Shown one piece after another: positions 30,668 to 38,472 of a stretch of DNA of 64,000 nt. Position numbers and translations under genes: made by a program. Each line of letters opens with the position of its first letter. Position 1 is the stretch's first letter. The DNA is from GCA-020356105 sp964347475. GTDB lineage: Bacteria; Pseudomonadota; Alphaproteobacteria; UBA8366; JADFVY01. The notes beneath the pieces were generated by a model, which was not told the DNA's origin, searched no databases, and worked only from the letters and a program-made list of their open reading frames with translations. The stretch spans positions 1-64,000 of the forward strand of contig CAYFYY010000014.1 in assembly GCA_964347475.1 (NCBI GenBank), read 5' to 3'.

Positions 30668-32905
30668 ATGAAGAGCAGCAAATCGAAGTTCCTGCTGGTG
30701 TCGCTCGCGCTCAGCACATGGCCGATGAGCGCCATGGCGCAGCAGGCGTCACCGGTCACCGCCAGCGGCGAGGTCGAGGTGGGAATCGGCTGGGTCACCG
30801 AAGACTCGTTTGAATTCGGGAAATTCACGGGCCTCGAGGAGAGCGGAGCATACTTCGTCGGCAATATTGAGTACCTGAGGCGTTCGCCATACGATGGCGA
30901 CAGCACGACCTATTTCGAGCTTCAGGGAAACAATCTCGGGCTCGATTCGCGATCCGTATACGTGGAGGGTGGCAGACAGGGCCGCTTCAGCGTCTACGGC
31001 GAATACGACGCGATCCCCCATCTGCGCTTCGACGACGGGCAAACGCCGTATTCGGGCGCCGGCAGCACCAATCTGAGCCTCCCGCCCGGATGGGTGCCGG
31101 GCGGCGATACTTCGGGACTGACAAATCTAACGGCCAGTCTTCGGGGTCTCGAAATCGAGACCGAACGGGAGCGCATCGGCGCCGGATTTTCGTTCATTGT
31201 CAATCCGAGCTGGACGCTTTCGACCGCGTTCCGGAGCGAGGAGAAGACGGGCATCGACACGATCGCCGGTATCTTCGGGTCGACCGGCGGCAACATGCGC
31301 TCTGCAGTCCTGCCAAGGCCGGTCGATTACACCACCCACCAGGCCGAGATGGCTGTCGGCTACAGCACCGACCGGCTGCAGGCGGATATCCGCTACAACC
31401 TGTCGCTGTTCGACAACAACAAGAACTCGCTGACCTGGGACAATCCCTACACCGCGAACGCGGCATGGGACCCGAGTCAGGACTTCAACAACGGCGGCCA
31501 GGGACGCATGGCGCTCGAGCCCAACAACAGTGCCCACAATCTCAGTGTCTCGCTCGGCTACATGTTGGGCGAGCAGACCCGGCTTGCGGGCACCCTTTCG
31601 CTTGGCCGCATGATTCAGGATGACGATTTCCTGCCGTACACGGTCAACCCGAACCTGACGGACTCGACCGGACTCAATCCGCCGTTGCCCCTGCCCCGGA
31701 GCAGTCTCGACGGCGAAGTCAACACCATCCATGCGACCCTCGGCGTGACCACCAGGCTGACGCAGAACGCAGACCTGAAGGCGGCCTACACGTATGACAA
31801 TCGGGACAACCAGACGCCGGTCGACACGTTTCTGACGATCCCGAACGACTCGATCGATCAGGGTACGACCGCGGACGCCAGGGCACGGCGCAACAGGCCG
31901 TACAGCGTCCAGACCCACAAGGTGGAGCTGGAAGCGGGGTATCGTCTGACGGAGGATACCAAGCTGACCGCGGAGTACGAATTCGAGGCGGTCAACCGCG
32001 ACCTGCAGGAGGTGGATGACACCACCGAGCACACCTTGGGCGCCAAGGTCCGCTCGTCGCTCACGCAGACATTGAGCGGCTCGTTTTCCTATGCCTTCTC
32101 GACGCGGAGCGGCTCGACCTATGATACCACGCTGCCGTACCTCGTGAGCCACGACCCTGACTATCTCACCAACACGGCCACATTGCCGGACGACGCCTAC
32201 GAGCAGAACCCCTATCTGCGGAAATACTATATGGCCGACCGGCAGCAGCATTTCATCAAAGGCGGCCTGACCTACTTCCCGAGCGACCGGCTGGTGCTGG
32301 GCCTGAACGGCTCCTACAGGCTGGCCAACTATGACGACAGCGTCCTGGGCCTCACGGATTCGAGCTACGGAAGCGCGACGATCGACGCGAGCTACACTGC
32401 GTCGAGAAGTGTCGCCCTGTCCGGTTTCCTCACCTATGACATGATGGAAAGCGTACAGGTGGGATGGCAGCGCCCGGGATTCGTCACGATTCTGCCCACC
32501 ACCCCGGTGGACACTGCCTCCCTGTGGGAGGAGACGATCACCGACCAGGGCATTACGGCCGGGTTCGAGGTCGCGTGGTCCGCGATCGAGGACTCGCTCG
32601 ATATCGTGCTCGACTACGCTTACTCCAATATCGAAACCGAGTTCAAGTTCGCGACGAGTCTCGCCGGTGTCCTGCCGCCGCCGGACCTTACGTCGGAGCT
32701 GCATTCGGTCGGTATTCGCGGCGACTACCAACTGAGGGAGGGGTTGACCGTCCGCCTCGGCTACCGGTACGAGACGCTCGAGGTCGAGGACTTCGCCCTC
32801 GATAACGTCGACGAGGTGATCGCGCCGGCCGTGTTCGCGCTCGGCAATGCGAGCCCGGAGTACGACGCGCACGTCGTCGCCGGCTCGCTGATAGTCAACT
32901 TCTGA
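30668..32905 (+). CDS. mtrB: MtrB/PioB-family outer-membrane porin of the decaheme complex
   Basis: A 745-residue outer-membrane beta-barrel that sheathes the decaheme cytochrome. The signal peptide ends at SAMAQQ (about residue 25). The mature protein is a long run of amphipathic strands with EVEVGIGWVTEDSFEFGKF, VYVEGGRQGRFSVYGEYD and the terminal GSLIVNF ending in Phe, as barrel assembly needs. Length is within the 680-850 range of the family. I see no N-terminal Cys-x-x-Cys as found in Shewanella MtrB. AGGAGGTAAGG precedes the ATG. It forms an operon with the cytochrome. Confidence 0.93.
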   Translation: MKSSKSKFLLVSLALSTWPMSAMAQQASPVTASGEVEVGIGWVTEDSFEFGKFTGLEESGAYFVGNIEYLRRSPYDGDSTTYFELQGNNLGLDSRSVYVEGGRQGRFSVYGEYDAIPHLRFDDGQTPYSGAGSTNLSLPPGWVPGGDTSGLTNLTASLRGLEIETERERIGAGFSFIVNPSWTLSTAFRSEEKTGIDTIAGIFGSTGGNMRSAVLPRPVDYTTHQAEMAVGYSTDRLQADIRYNLSLFDNNKNSLTWDNPYTANAAWDPSQDFNNGGQGRMALEPNNSAHNLSVSLGYMLGEQTRLAGTLSLGRMIQDDDFLPYTVNPNLTDSTGLNPPLPLPRSSLDGEVNTIHATLGVTTRLTQNADLKAAYTYDNRDNQTPVDTFLTIPNDSIDQGTTADARARRNRPYSVQTHKVELEAGYRLTEDTKLTAEYEFEAVNRDLQEVDDTTEHTLGAKVRSSLTQTLSGSFSYAFSTRSGSTYDTTLPYLVSHDPDYLTNTATLPDDAYEQNPYLRKYYMADRQQHFIKGGLTYFPSDRLVLGLNGSYRLANYDDSVLGLTDSSYGSATIDASYTASRSVALSGFLTYDMMESVQVGWQRPGFVTILPTTPVDTASLWEETITDQGITAGFEVAWSAIEDSLDIVLDYAYSNIETEFKFATSLAGVLPPPDLTSELHSVGIRGDYQLREGLTVRLGYRYETLEVEDFALDNVDEVIAPAVFALGNASPEYDAHVVAGSLIVNF

Positions 32906-32973
32906 CCGCCAGGTCCGGTCCACAACACGGCCCCGCCGGGGGGTACAGCCCGGAACACAAGAGCCTCCTCACT

Positions 32974-33002
32974 GGCGCCGCCCCCGATCAAGGGGCGGCG
33001 CC
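32974..33002 (+). terminator. Hairpin after the mtrB-like gene
   Basis: Perfect eleven-base arms GGCGCCGCCCC and GGGGCGGCGCC flank a seven-base loop, 69 bases after the porin stop and 130 bases before cydA. No T-run follows. It likely separates the decaheme operon from the oxidase operon. Confidence 0.55.
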
Positions 33003-33131
33003 GCTCCATTGCGCCCGACCGGCCCGAAGCGCCGCCGCAGGGCCGCCCGCTCCGGCGATGCCGGGGGTTGAACGGGCCGCGCGTCGGGCTATGGTAGAGC
33101 GGGATACCTGGCGACACTTGGAGGGCCGGCG

Positions 33132-34571
33132 ATGGACGGGTTCGCGGCGATCGGCGCCGAATTGCCGGCGCGCCTGCAGTTCGCCTTCACCGTCTCGTTC
33201 CATATCGTCTTCCCCGCCTTCAGCATCGGGCTGGCGAGCTACCTTGCGGTGCTCGAGGGGCTGTGGCTGCTCACCCGCCAGCAGGTCTTTCACGACACCT
33301 ATCGATACTGGCTGAAGATCTTCGCCGTCACCTTCGGCATGGGCGTCGTCTCCGGCCTCGTCATGAGCTACCAGTTCGGCACCAACTGGAGCGTCTTTTC
33401 CGACCGGACGGGGCCGGTCCTCGGGCCGCTGATGGGCTACGAGGTGATGTCGGCCTTCTTCCTCGAGGCCGGCTTCCTCGGCATCATGCTGTTCGGCGAG
33501 AAGCGTGTCGGCCGCGCCCTGCACTTCGCCGCGACGGTCATCGTCGCCGCCGGAACGCTGGCCTCGGCGTTCTGGATCCTCAGCGTCAACAGCTGGATGC
33601 ACACGCCGGCGGGCTACGCGGTGAACGCGGCCGGCCAGTTCGTGCCGGACGACTGGTGGGCGATCGTCTTCAACCCGTCGTTTCCGTATCGGCTCGTCCA
33701 CATGGTGCTGGCCTGCTACCTGACCACCGCCTTCGTCGTCGGCGCGGTCGGCGCCTGGCACCTGATGCGCGACGCCGGCAACCAGCCGGCCCGCCTGATG
33801 TTCTCGATGGCGATGTGGATGGCGCTGCTGGTGGCGCCGCTGCAGATCGTCGCCGGCGACCTGCACGGCCTCAACACGCTGCGCCATCAGCCGGCCAAGA
33901 TCGCGGCTATGGAGGGCCATTTCGAAACGCAGGAGGGCGCGCCGCTGATCCTGTTCGGCCTGCCCGACATGGAAGAGGAGCGCACCCGCTATGCCGTCTC
34001 GGTGCCGAAGCTCGGCTCGCTGATCCTCACCCACGACTGGGACGGCGAGGTGCGCGGCCTCAAATCCTGGCCGCCGGAGGACCGGCCGAATGCCCCGATC
34101 CTGTTCTGGAGCTTCCGCATCATGGTCGGACTCGGCGTCCTGATGGCGCTGCTCGGGGCGTGGTCGCTGCTGCGCCGGCTGCAGGGACGGCTCTACTACG
34201 ACCGGCGGCTGAAATGTTTCGCCGTCGCGATGGCGCCGTCCGGCTTCGTCGCCCTGCTCGCCGGCTGGATCACCACCGAGGTCGGGCGCCAGCCCTATAC
34301 GGTGTACGGGCTGCTGCGCACCGCCGACTCGCTCTCCCCGGTCGGCGGCATCGCGGTGTCGGCCTCGCTGCTCGGCTTCGTCGTCGTCTATCTGATCGTG
34401 TTCGGCGCCGGCGTGTTCTACCTCTTGCGGCTGATGGCGCGCCGGCCGGAGCCGGGCGTCGAGGATCACGCCGAGCTGGGCCCGGTGCGGGCCGCCGGGA
34501 TCCTGCCCGGCCTCCTGATGGGCGGCGGCGCCGGCGATGCGCGGACGGAGGGCCCCGGCCATGGAACTTGA
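33132..34571 (+). CDS. cydA: Cytochrome bd-type quinol oxidase subunit I (CIO type)
   Basis: A 479-residue integral membrane subunit carrying the heme groups and the quinol site. It has RLQFAFTVSFHIVFPAFSIG with the heme-ligand His24, GMGVVSGLVMSYQFGTNW, and PYRLVHMVLACYLTT with another heme His. The short quinol-binding loop and GRQPYTVYGLLRTADSLSP place it in the cyanide-insensitive oxidase (CIO) subgroup. It couples quinol oxidation to oxygen reduction without proton pumping. cydB overlaps its end by eleven bases. Symbol cioA would be equally valid. Confidence 0.95.
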   Translation: MDGFAAIGAELPARLQFAFTVSFHIVFPAFSIGLASYLAVLEGLWLLTRQQVFHDTYRYWLKIFAVTFGMGVVSGLVMSYQFGTNWSVFSDRTGPVLGPLMGYEVMSAFFLEAGFLGIMLFGEKRVGRALHFAATVIVAAGTLASAFWILSVNSWMHTPAGYAVNAAGQFVPDDWWAIVFNPSFPYRLVHMVLACYLTTAFVVGAVGAWHLMRDAGNQPARLMFSMAMWMALLVAPLQIVAGDLHGLNTLRHQPAKIAAMEGHFETQEGAPLILFGLPDMEEERTRYAVSVPKLGSLILTHDWDGEVRGLKSWPPEDRPNAPILFWSFRIMVGLGVLMALLGAWSLLRRLQGRLYYDRRLKCFAVAMAPSGFVALLAGWITTEVGRQPYTVYGLLRTADSLSPVGGIAVSASLLGFVVVYLIVFGAGVFYLLRLMARRPEPGVEDHAELGPVRAAGILPGLLMGGGAGDARTEGPGHGT

Positions 34572-35565
34572 CCTTGCCCTCGTCTGGGCGCTGATCCTCG
34601 CCTTCGCGGTGTTCGCCTATGTGGTGATGGACGGCTTCGACCTCGGCATCGGCATCCTGTACCCGCTGCTCCGCGGGCAGCGCGACCGCGACACCGCGAT
34701 GAACTCGGTCGCGCCGGTGTGGGACGGCAACGAGACCTGGCTCGTGCTCGGCGGCGGCGGGCTGATGGCCGCGTTCCCGCTGGCCTACGCGATCCTGATG
34801 CCGGCCCTGTACGCGCCGATCATCGTCATGCTGGTCGCCCTCATCTTCCGCGGCGTCGCCTTCGAGTTCCGCTGGCGCACGGTGCGCGCCAAGCACCTGT
34901 GGAGCCTTTCGTTCTTCGGCGGCTCCGTTATCGCGGCGCTGTGCCAGGGCATCGCGCTCGGCGCCATCGTCCAGGGCATCGCGGTTTCGGGCCGCGCCTA
35001 CGCCGGCGGCTGGTGGGACTGGCTGACCCCGTTCAGCGTGATGACCGGCGTCGCCCTCGTCGTCGGCTACGCGCTGCTCGGGGCGACCTGGCTGATCATG
35101 AAGGCGACGGGCGAGCTCAAGGCGACGGCGACGCGCCTCGCCTGGATCTCCGGCGCCGGCACGGTGGCGCTGATCGGCGTCGTCAGCCTGTGGACGCCGC
35201 TGCTCAACCCTTCGTTCTGGGAGCGTTGGTTCAACTGGCCGGCGACCGCCTATACCGTCTTCGTGCCGCTGCTGGTCGCCGCCTGCATCGCCCTGCTCGT
35301 CCGCGGCCTGCGGCGCGGCGACGACGCATCGCCGTTCCTCGCCAGCCTCGGGCTGTTCCTGTTGTCCTATATCGGGCTTGCGATCAGCCTGTATCCCGAC
35401 ATCGTGCCGCCGGACGTGTCGATCTGGCGCGCCGCCGCGCCGGACGACAGCCTCGCCTTCCTCTTGGTCGGCGCCGTCGTCCTCATCCCGCTGATCCTTG
35501 CCTACACGGCCTATTCCTATTGGGTGTTCCGCGGCAAGACCGACCCGCATGCGGGCTATCACTGA
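34561..35565 (+). CDS. cydB: Cytochrome bd-type quinol oxidase subunit II
   Basis: A 334-residue inner-membrane protein with about eight helices, partner of CydA. The start FAYVVMDGFDLGIGILYPLL, then VWDGNETWLVLGGGGL and LIFRGVAFEFRW are family hallmarks. The ATG at 34561 overlaps the cydA end, a usual arrangement. No CydX-like short gene was found after it. The complex probably serves respiration at low oxygen, in keeping with the neighbouring decaheme operon. Confidence 0.95.
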   Translation: MELDLALVWALILAFAVFAYVVMDGFDLGIGILYPLLRGQRDRDTAMNSVAPVWDGNETWLVLGGGGLMAAFPLAYAILMPALYAPIIVMLVALIFRGVAFEFRWRTVRAKHLWSLSFFGGSVIAALCQGIALGAIVQGIAVSGRAYAGGWWDWLTPFSVMTGVALVVGYALLGATWLIMKATGELKATATRLAWISGAGTVALIGVVSLWTPLLNPSFWERWFNWPATAYTVFVPLLVAACIALLVRGLRRGDDASPFLASLGLFLLSYIGLAISLYPDIVPPDVSIWRAAAPDDSLAFLLVGAVVLIPLILAYTAYSYWVFRGKTDPHAGYH

Positions 35566-35606
35566 CGGCAACCAGTACATCATCCCCTTACGTGGAATCG
35601 GCACCG

Positions 35607-35672
35607 GCCCGCTCCGCCACCCGGCCACCCAACGGTATCGTACACTGTGGGTGGCCGGGTGTGGGAGCGGGC
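35607..35672. repeat. Large inverted repeat between cydB and the channel gene
   Basis: Two 24-base arms (35607-35630 and 35649-35672) match at 22 of 24 positions with an 18-base loop, and three further pairs can be added outside. The inner part CCGGCCACCC/GGGTGGCCGG is exact. It lies between convergent genes, so a bidirectional terminator is the simple explanation, but it is longer than normal and has no T-tract. A mobile palindromic repeat is possible; I noticed no second copy. Confidence 0.6.
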
Positions 35673-35788
35673 TGGAGCGAACATAACGGACAACGCGCTA
35701 GGCGGGCCCCATCGCCCCGCCGGAAACCCGCGGAAAACCCTAACGCATGGGCTCGTTCCACGGCTCCCGCCGGCAGCCGGCGCCGCGC

Positions 35789-36568
35789 TCAGCCGGCCCC
35801 CTCGGTCTCGATCTTGAGGATCTGGCCGCAGTGCTTGCAGTGGACGGCGTCCGGCTCGTGCCGACTGAGGCCGCAATTCGGGCAGCTGTGGCTGACCTTC
35901 TGCGGCCGGAAGATGGTCTGGGCGAGGCGCAGGAACAGGGCCACGCCGACGATCATGATGAACACCGCCAGCAGGCGGCCGCCGGTGCCGGTCAGCAGCA
36001 CGTCGCCGAAGCCCGTCGTGGTCAGCGTCGCCACCGTGAAATAGAGCGCATCGACATAGCTTGCGATGTCCGGGTTGTCGCCGAACTGGAAGACGAAGAC
36101 CAGCGCCGTGACCAGGAAGATGAACACGCCGAGGTTGACGGCGCTGAAGATCACGTCCTCGTTGCGGCGGAAAAACGGCGCCTCGCGCCGCAGGTCGCGC
36201 AGCACGTGGTAGGAGTGCAGCAGCCGCAGCGCCCGCAGCACGCGCAGGAAGGCGAGGTTCTGGGCGATCAGCGGGGCCAGCAGCAGCGAGGCGATGACGA
36301 TGACGTCGGCGACCGTGTAGACCTGCCGCAGCATGCGCGGCTTGTTGGGCGCGATCCACAGCCGGGCCAGGAAGTCGGCGAGGATGATCGTGCCGAGCGC
36401 GACGTCGGCGGCGAAAATCGCCGGCGTCGGCTCGAGCGGCGCCGTGACGATGAAGAAGGCGATGGTGCCGAGGTCGAAGCCGATCAGCCCGTAGCGGAAC
36501 AGCGCGGCATTGCGGCTGCGGCCGGTGTAGAGGAGCTCGATCGCTTTCCTGAAGCGCGGCTCGGCCAT
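35789..36568 (-). CDS. Voltage-gated potassium-channel-like protein with C-terminal zinc ribbon
   Basis: A 259-residue membrane protein with six predicted helices. The fourth has regularly spaced Arg (LAFLRVLRALRLLHSY, about 106-120), a voltage-sensor pattern. The pore loop has TTTGFGD (residues 183-189), the position of the potassium filter TVGYGD. The cytoplasmic tail carries a zinc ribbon, Cys229, Cys232, Cys244 and Cys247 (CPNCG and CKHCG). This tail is unusual for Ion_trans channels. It converges with cydB. Potassium selectivity is inferred from the filter and has Phe in place of Tyr. Confidence 0.85.
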   Translation of the reverse strand: MAEPRFRKAIELLYTGRSRNAALFRYGLIGFDLGTIAFFIVTAPLEPTPAIFAADVALGTIILADFLARLWIAPNKPRMLRQVYTVADVIVIASLLLAPLIAQNLAFLRVLRALRLLHSYHVLRDLRREAPFFRRNEDVIFSAVNLGVFIFLVTALVFVFQFGDNPDIASYVDALYFTVATLTTTGFGDVLLTGTGGRLLAVFIMIVGVALFLRLAQTIFRPQKVSHSCPNCGLSRHEPDAVHCKHCGQILKIETEGAG

Positions 36569-36620
36569 CTCGTGCCCCGGGCGCGCCTGCGCCGTCGGGC
36601 GCCGCCCGGACCGGCGCCGC

Positions 36621-37181
36621 CTACTCGTCGGGCCCGATGACGCCGATCAGCCCGGTTGGGCAACAGAACTTTTTGCCCTGACCGAAGTCCTGGAAAATAT
36701 GGACGTTCACGTAGCTCCAGCGCTTGTCCATGTGCTCCGTAAGGAAGCTCATCGGCTGGCGTCGCCCCGGACCGGACAGGTCCTTCGCGGTAAGGGTGCC
36801 CTGTGCCACGGTCCCGTTGCCCGGGACTCCCTTCGGGACGAAATTCATCAGGAAGGCGACGGTATGGCCGTGATCGTCCGGCGACGGCGGCAGATGGTAG
36901 TGCTCGCCGTGCGGTGTGACGGCGTCGGCGCCAAGATGGATGTGAATCTGCGTGATGGCGTCGAGGCCGAACACGTCGACCTTGTAGTGCAGGGTCTTGC
37001 CGTCGCTGCTCAGCGTGAATTTCGCCGTGCCGCGCGCCTTGACCTGGCCGGGAAGGACGGCCTGGTTGGGCTCCAGCTTCGCCGTGTACGTTCGTTCCGC
37101 GGCCGTGGCCGGCGCCGCCGCGAACGCGGCCAGGACCAGGATACCGAGGACGGTAAACCCGCCCGACATGCGCTTCAACAT
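36621..37181 (-). CDS. Exported CHRD-domain protein
   Basis: A 186-residue secreted or periplasmic protein. The signal peptide ends near TAAERT (about 29). The CHRD domain follows: YTAKLEPNQAVLPGQVKARG, LHYKVDVFGLDAITQIHIHLG and NGTVAQGTLTAKDL. CHRD domains occur in animal chordin and many bacterial exported proteins; the bacterial role is not established. The His pairs (HIHLG, HGEHYHLPP) might bind metal. GGGAGATGG precedes the ATG. It is followed by the channel gene on the same strand, 52 bases away. Confidence 0.8.
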   Translation of the reverse strand: MLKRMSGGFTVLGILVLAAFAAAPATAAERTYTAKLEPNQAVLPGQVKARGTAKFTLSSDGKTLHYKVDVFGLDAITQIHIHLGADAVTPHGEHYHLPPSPDDHGHTVAFLMNFVPKGVPGNGTVAQGTLTAKDLSGPGRRQPMSFLTEHMDKRWSYVNVHIFQDFGQGKKFCCPTGLIGVIGPDE

Positions 37182-37276
37182 TGTTCCATCTCCCAGATCG
37201 CCCTTGTGTTGACCCCGATGATAACAGGGCTTCTGCCCGCCCGTAAACCGGCGCTCAACGCTTCGCGCGGGATCGG

Positions 37277-37759
37277 CTAGCGCGGTGTGCCGGGCTTTGC
37301 CTCGAGGTTTCCCTTCAGGCGCGACAGCAGGGTGCGCAGGGTCGCCACCTCGCCGGGCGTCAGCGACGCGGTCGCTGCCATGTTGACCTCCCAGGCGCGC
37401 GGCAGCAGGGCGCGTTTCAGGGCGCGGCCTGCATCGGTCAGGCAGACCAGGCGGCGGCGCCGGTCGGCGGGGTCGACGCGGCGCGTCACGAAACCGCGCT
37501 TTTCCATGGTGTCGATGGCCGAGACCGTGGTCGGCTCCGTCATGCCGATGCGGCGGCTCAGCTCGCGCTGGGGCAGCGCGTCCTCCTCCCACAGGGCGCG
37601 CAGGAAGAACCACATGCCGACGGTCACGCCGGTGTCGGCAATGGCGGCGCCCAGCGCCCGCGAGAACGCGCGGTGGGTGTCGCGCACCAGGAAGCCGATG
37701 CTGTCCTCGGGCCGCAAGTCGAACTCTCCGCCCGGCTTGTTCTGCTTGTTCAGCGGCAC
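37277..37759 (-). CDS. MarR-family transcriptional regulator
   Basis: A 160-residue DNA-binding protein with a winged helix: QRELSRRIGMTEPTTVSAI, then MEKRGFVTRRVDPADRRRRLVCLT, shown in two parts, the usual MarR recognition helix and wing. MarR proteins are dimeric repressors often released by phenolic ligands. It lies between the His-tailed protein and the CHRD gene, all on the same strand. Its target and ligand are unknown. Confidence 0.9.
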   Translation of the reverse strand: MPLNKQNKPGGEFDLRPEDSIGFLVRDTHRAFSRALGAAIADTGVTVGMWFFLRALWEEDALPQRELSRRIGMTEPTTVSAIDTMEKRGFVTRRVDPADRRRRLVCLTDAGRALKRALLPRAWEVNMAATASLTPGEVATLRTLLSRLKGNLEAKPGTPR

Positions 37760-37793
37760 GGTGGTGCCTCCTCCCGGCGAGCGGGCACGGGGT

Positions 37794-38174
37794 TCAGTGG
37801 TGATGGTGGCCGTGGTCGTGGCCGTGGTCGTGGTCGGTGCCGCCCTGGGCCTCGCGGTAGCCGACCAGGAGCGCGTCCATCGCCGCGTGCAGTCCGTCCG
37901 CGGCGGGCGGCAACTGGCCGGTCAGGATGCCGGCAAGCCGCGCCAGCACGACCCCCTGGGCCTGCAGCTGTTCCAGCGCTGCGCCGTCGCCGGCAGCGCC
38001 GACGTCGTCGACGCATTTGCGTAGCACCGCTGAAAACAGGTGGTCCATATAGGCATGGTCCGGGTCCGCCGCGGCGTCGCGCCCGCCGTCGGCCAGATAG
38101 CGGTCCGCGGCGGCGCGGAACCGCTCAATGATCTGCTGTTCCAGCGGGGTTTCGCTCTCGATATCGCCGCACAT
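37794..38174 (-). CDS. Small helical protein with metal-binding His tail
   Basis: A 126-residue cytoplasmic protein, mostly helical (YMDHLFSAVLRKCVDDV, LQAQGVVLARLAGILTGQLP), ending in DHDHGHDHGHHHH. Such tails bind nickel, zinc or cobalt and are found in metallochaperones and metal regulators. No nickel enzyme or transporter is adjacent. The ATG at 38174 has GGAGG twelve bases upstream, a rather long spacing. I do not recognise the helical domain. Confidence 0.6.
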   Translation of the reverse strand: MCGDIESETPLEQQIIERFRAAADRYLADGGRDAAADPDHAYMDHLFSAVLRKCVDDVGAAGDGAALEQLQAQGVVLARLAGILTGQLPPAADGLHAAMDALLVGYREAQGGTDHDHGHDHGHHHH

Positions 38175-38472
38175 GTCCGGGCGCCTCCAGTTCGTCTCTT
38201 CCTGTCCTCGATTATGCGGGTTTCCGCGGCGCGCACAAACCCGGAAATCCGCGCGACGCGTGACGTCCCCAATTCGAACCGCTAGCCGGGGCATAGAAAG
38301 ACGGTCTTGCCGGCCAGCTTGACACTCTCCGGCGCGCCCGCGACAGTGACCGGGCAGCGGCGCGCGAAGACGCCGACGGGAGAACGGTACGGGAGGACTC
38401 CGTGGCGGGACGGATCAGCCGCACGGCCGGAGTTGCCGGGGCGCGTGCCCGGCGCCGCCGGGGGGCGGGCTG
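38175..38472. other. Intergenic region before the TctAB fusion
   Basis: About 300 bases between divergent genes. It should contain the promoters of both the His-tailed protein and the transporter, but no clear -10/-35 pair, operator or hairpin stands out to me. Confidence 0.4.

Noticed and set aside
35566..35640. A cydX-like small gene after cydB
   Set aside because: No short open frame with the expected hydrophobic start was found.
37800..37840. Short tandem repeats near the end of the His-tailed gene
   Set aside because: They are simply codons for the alternating His, Asp and Gly of the tail.
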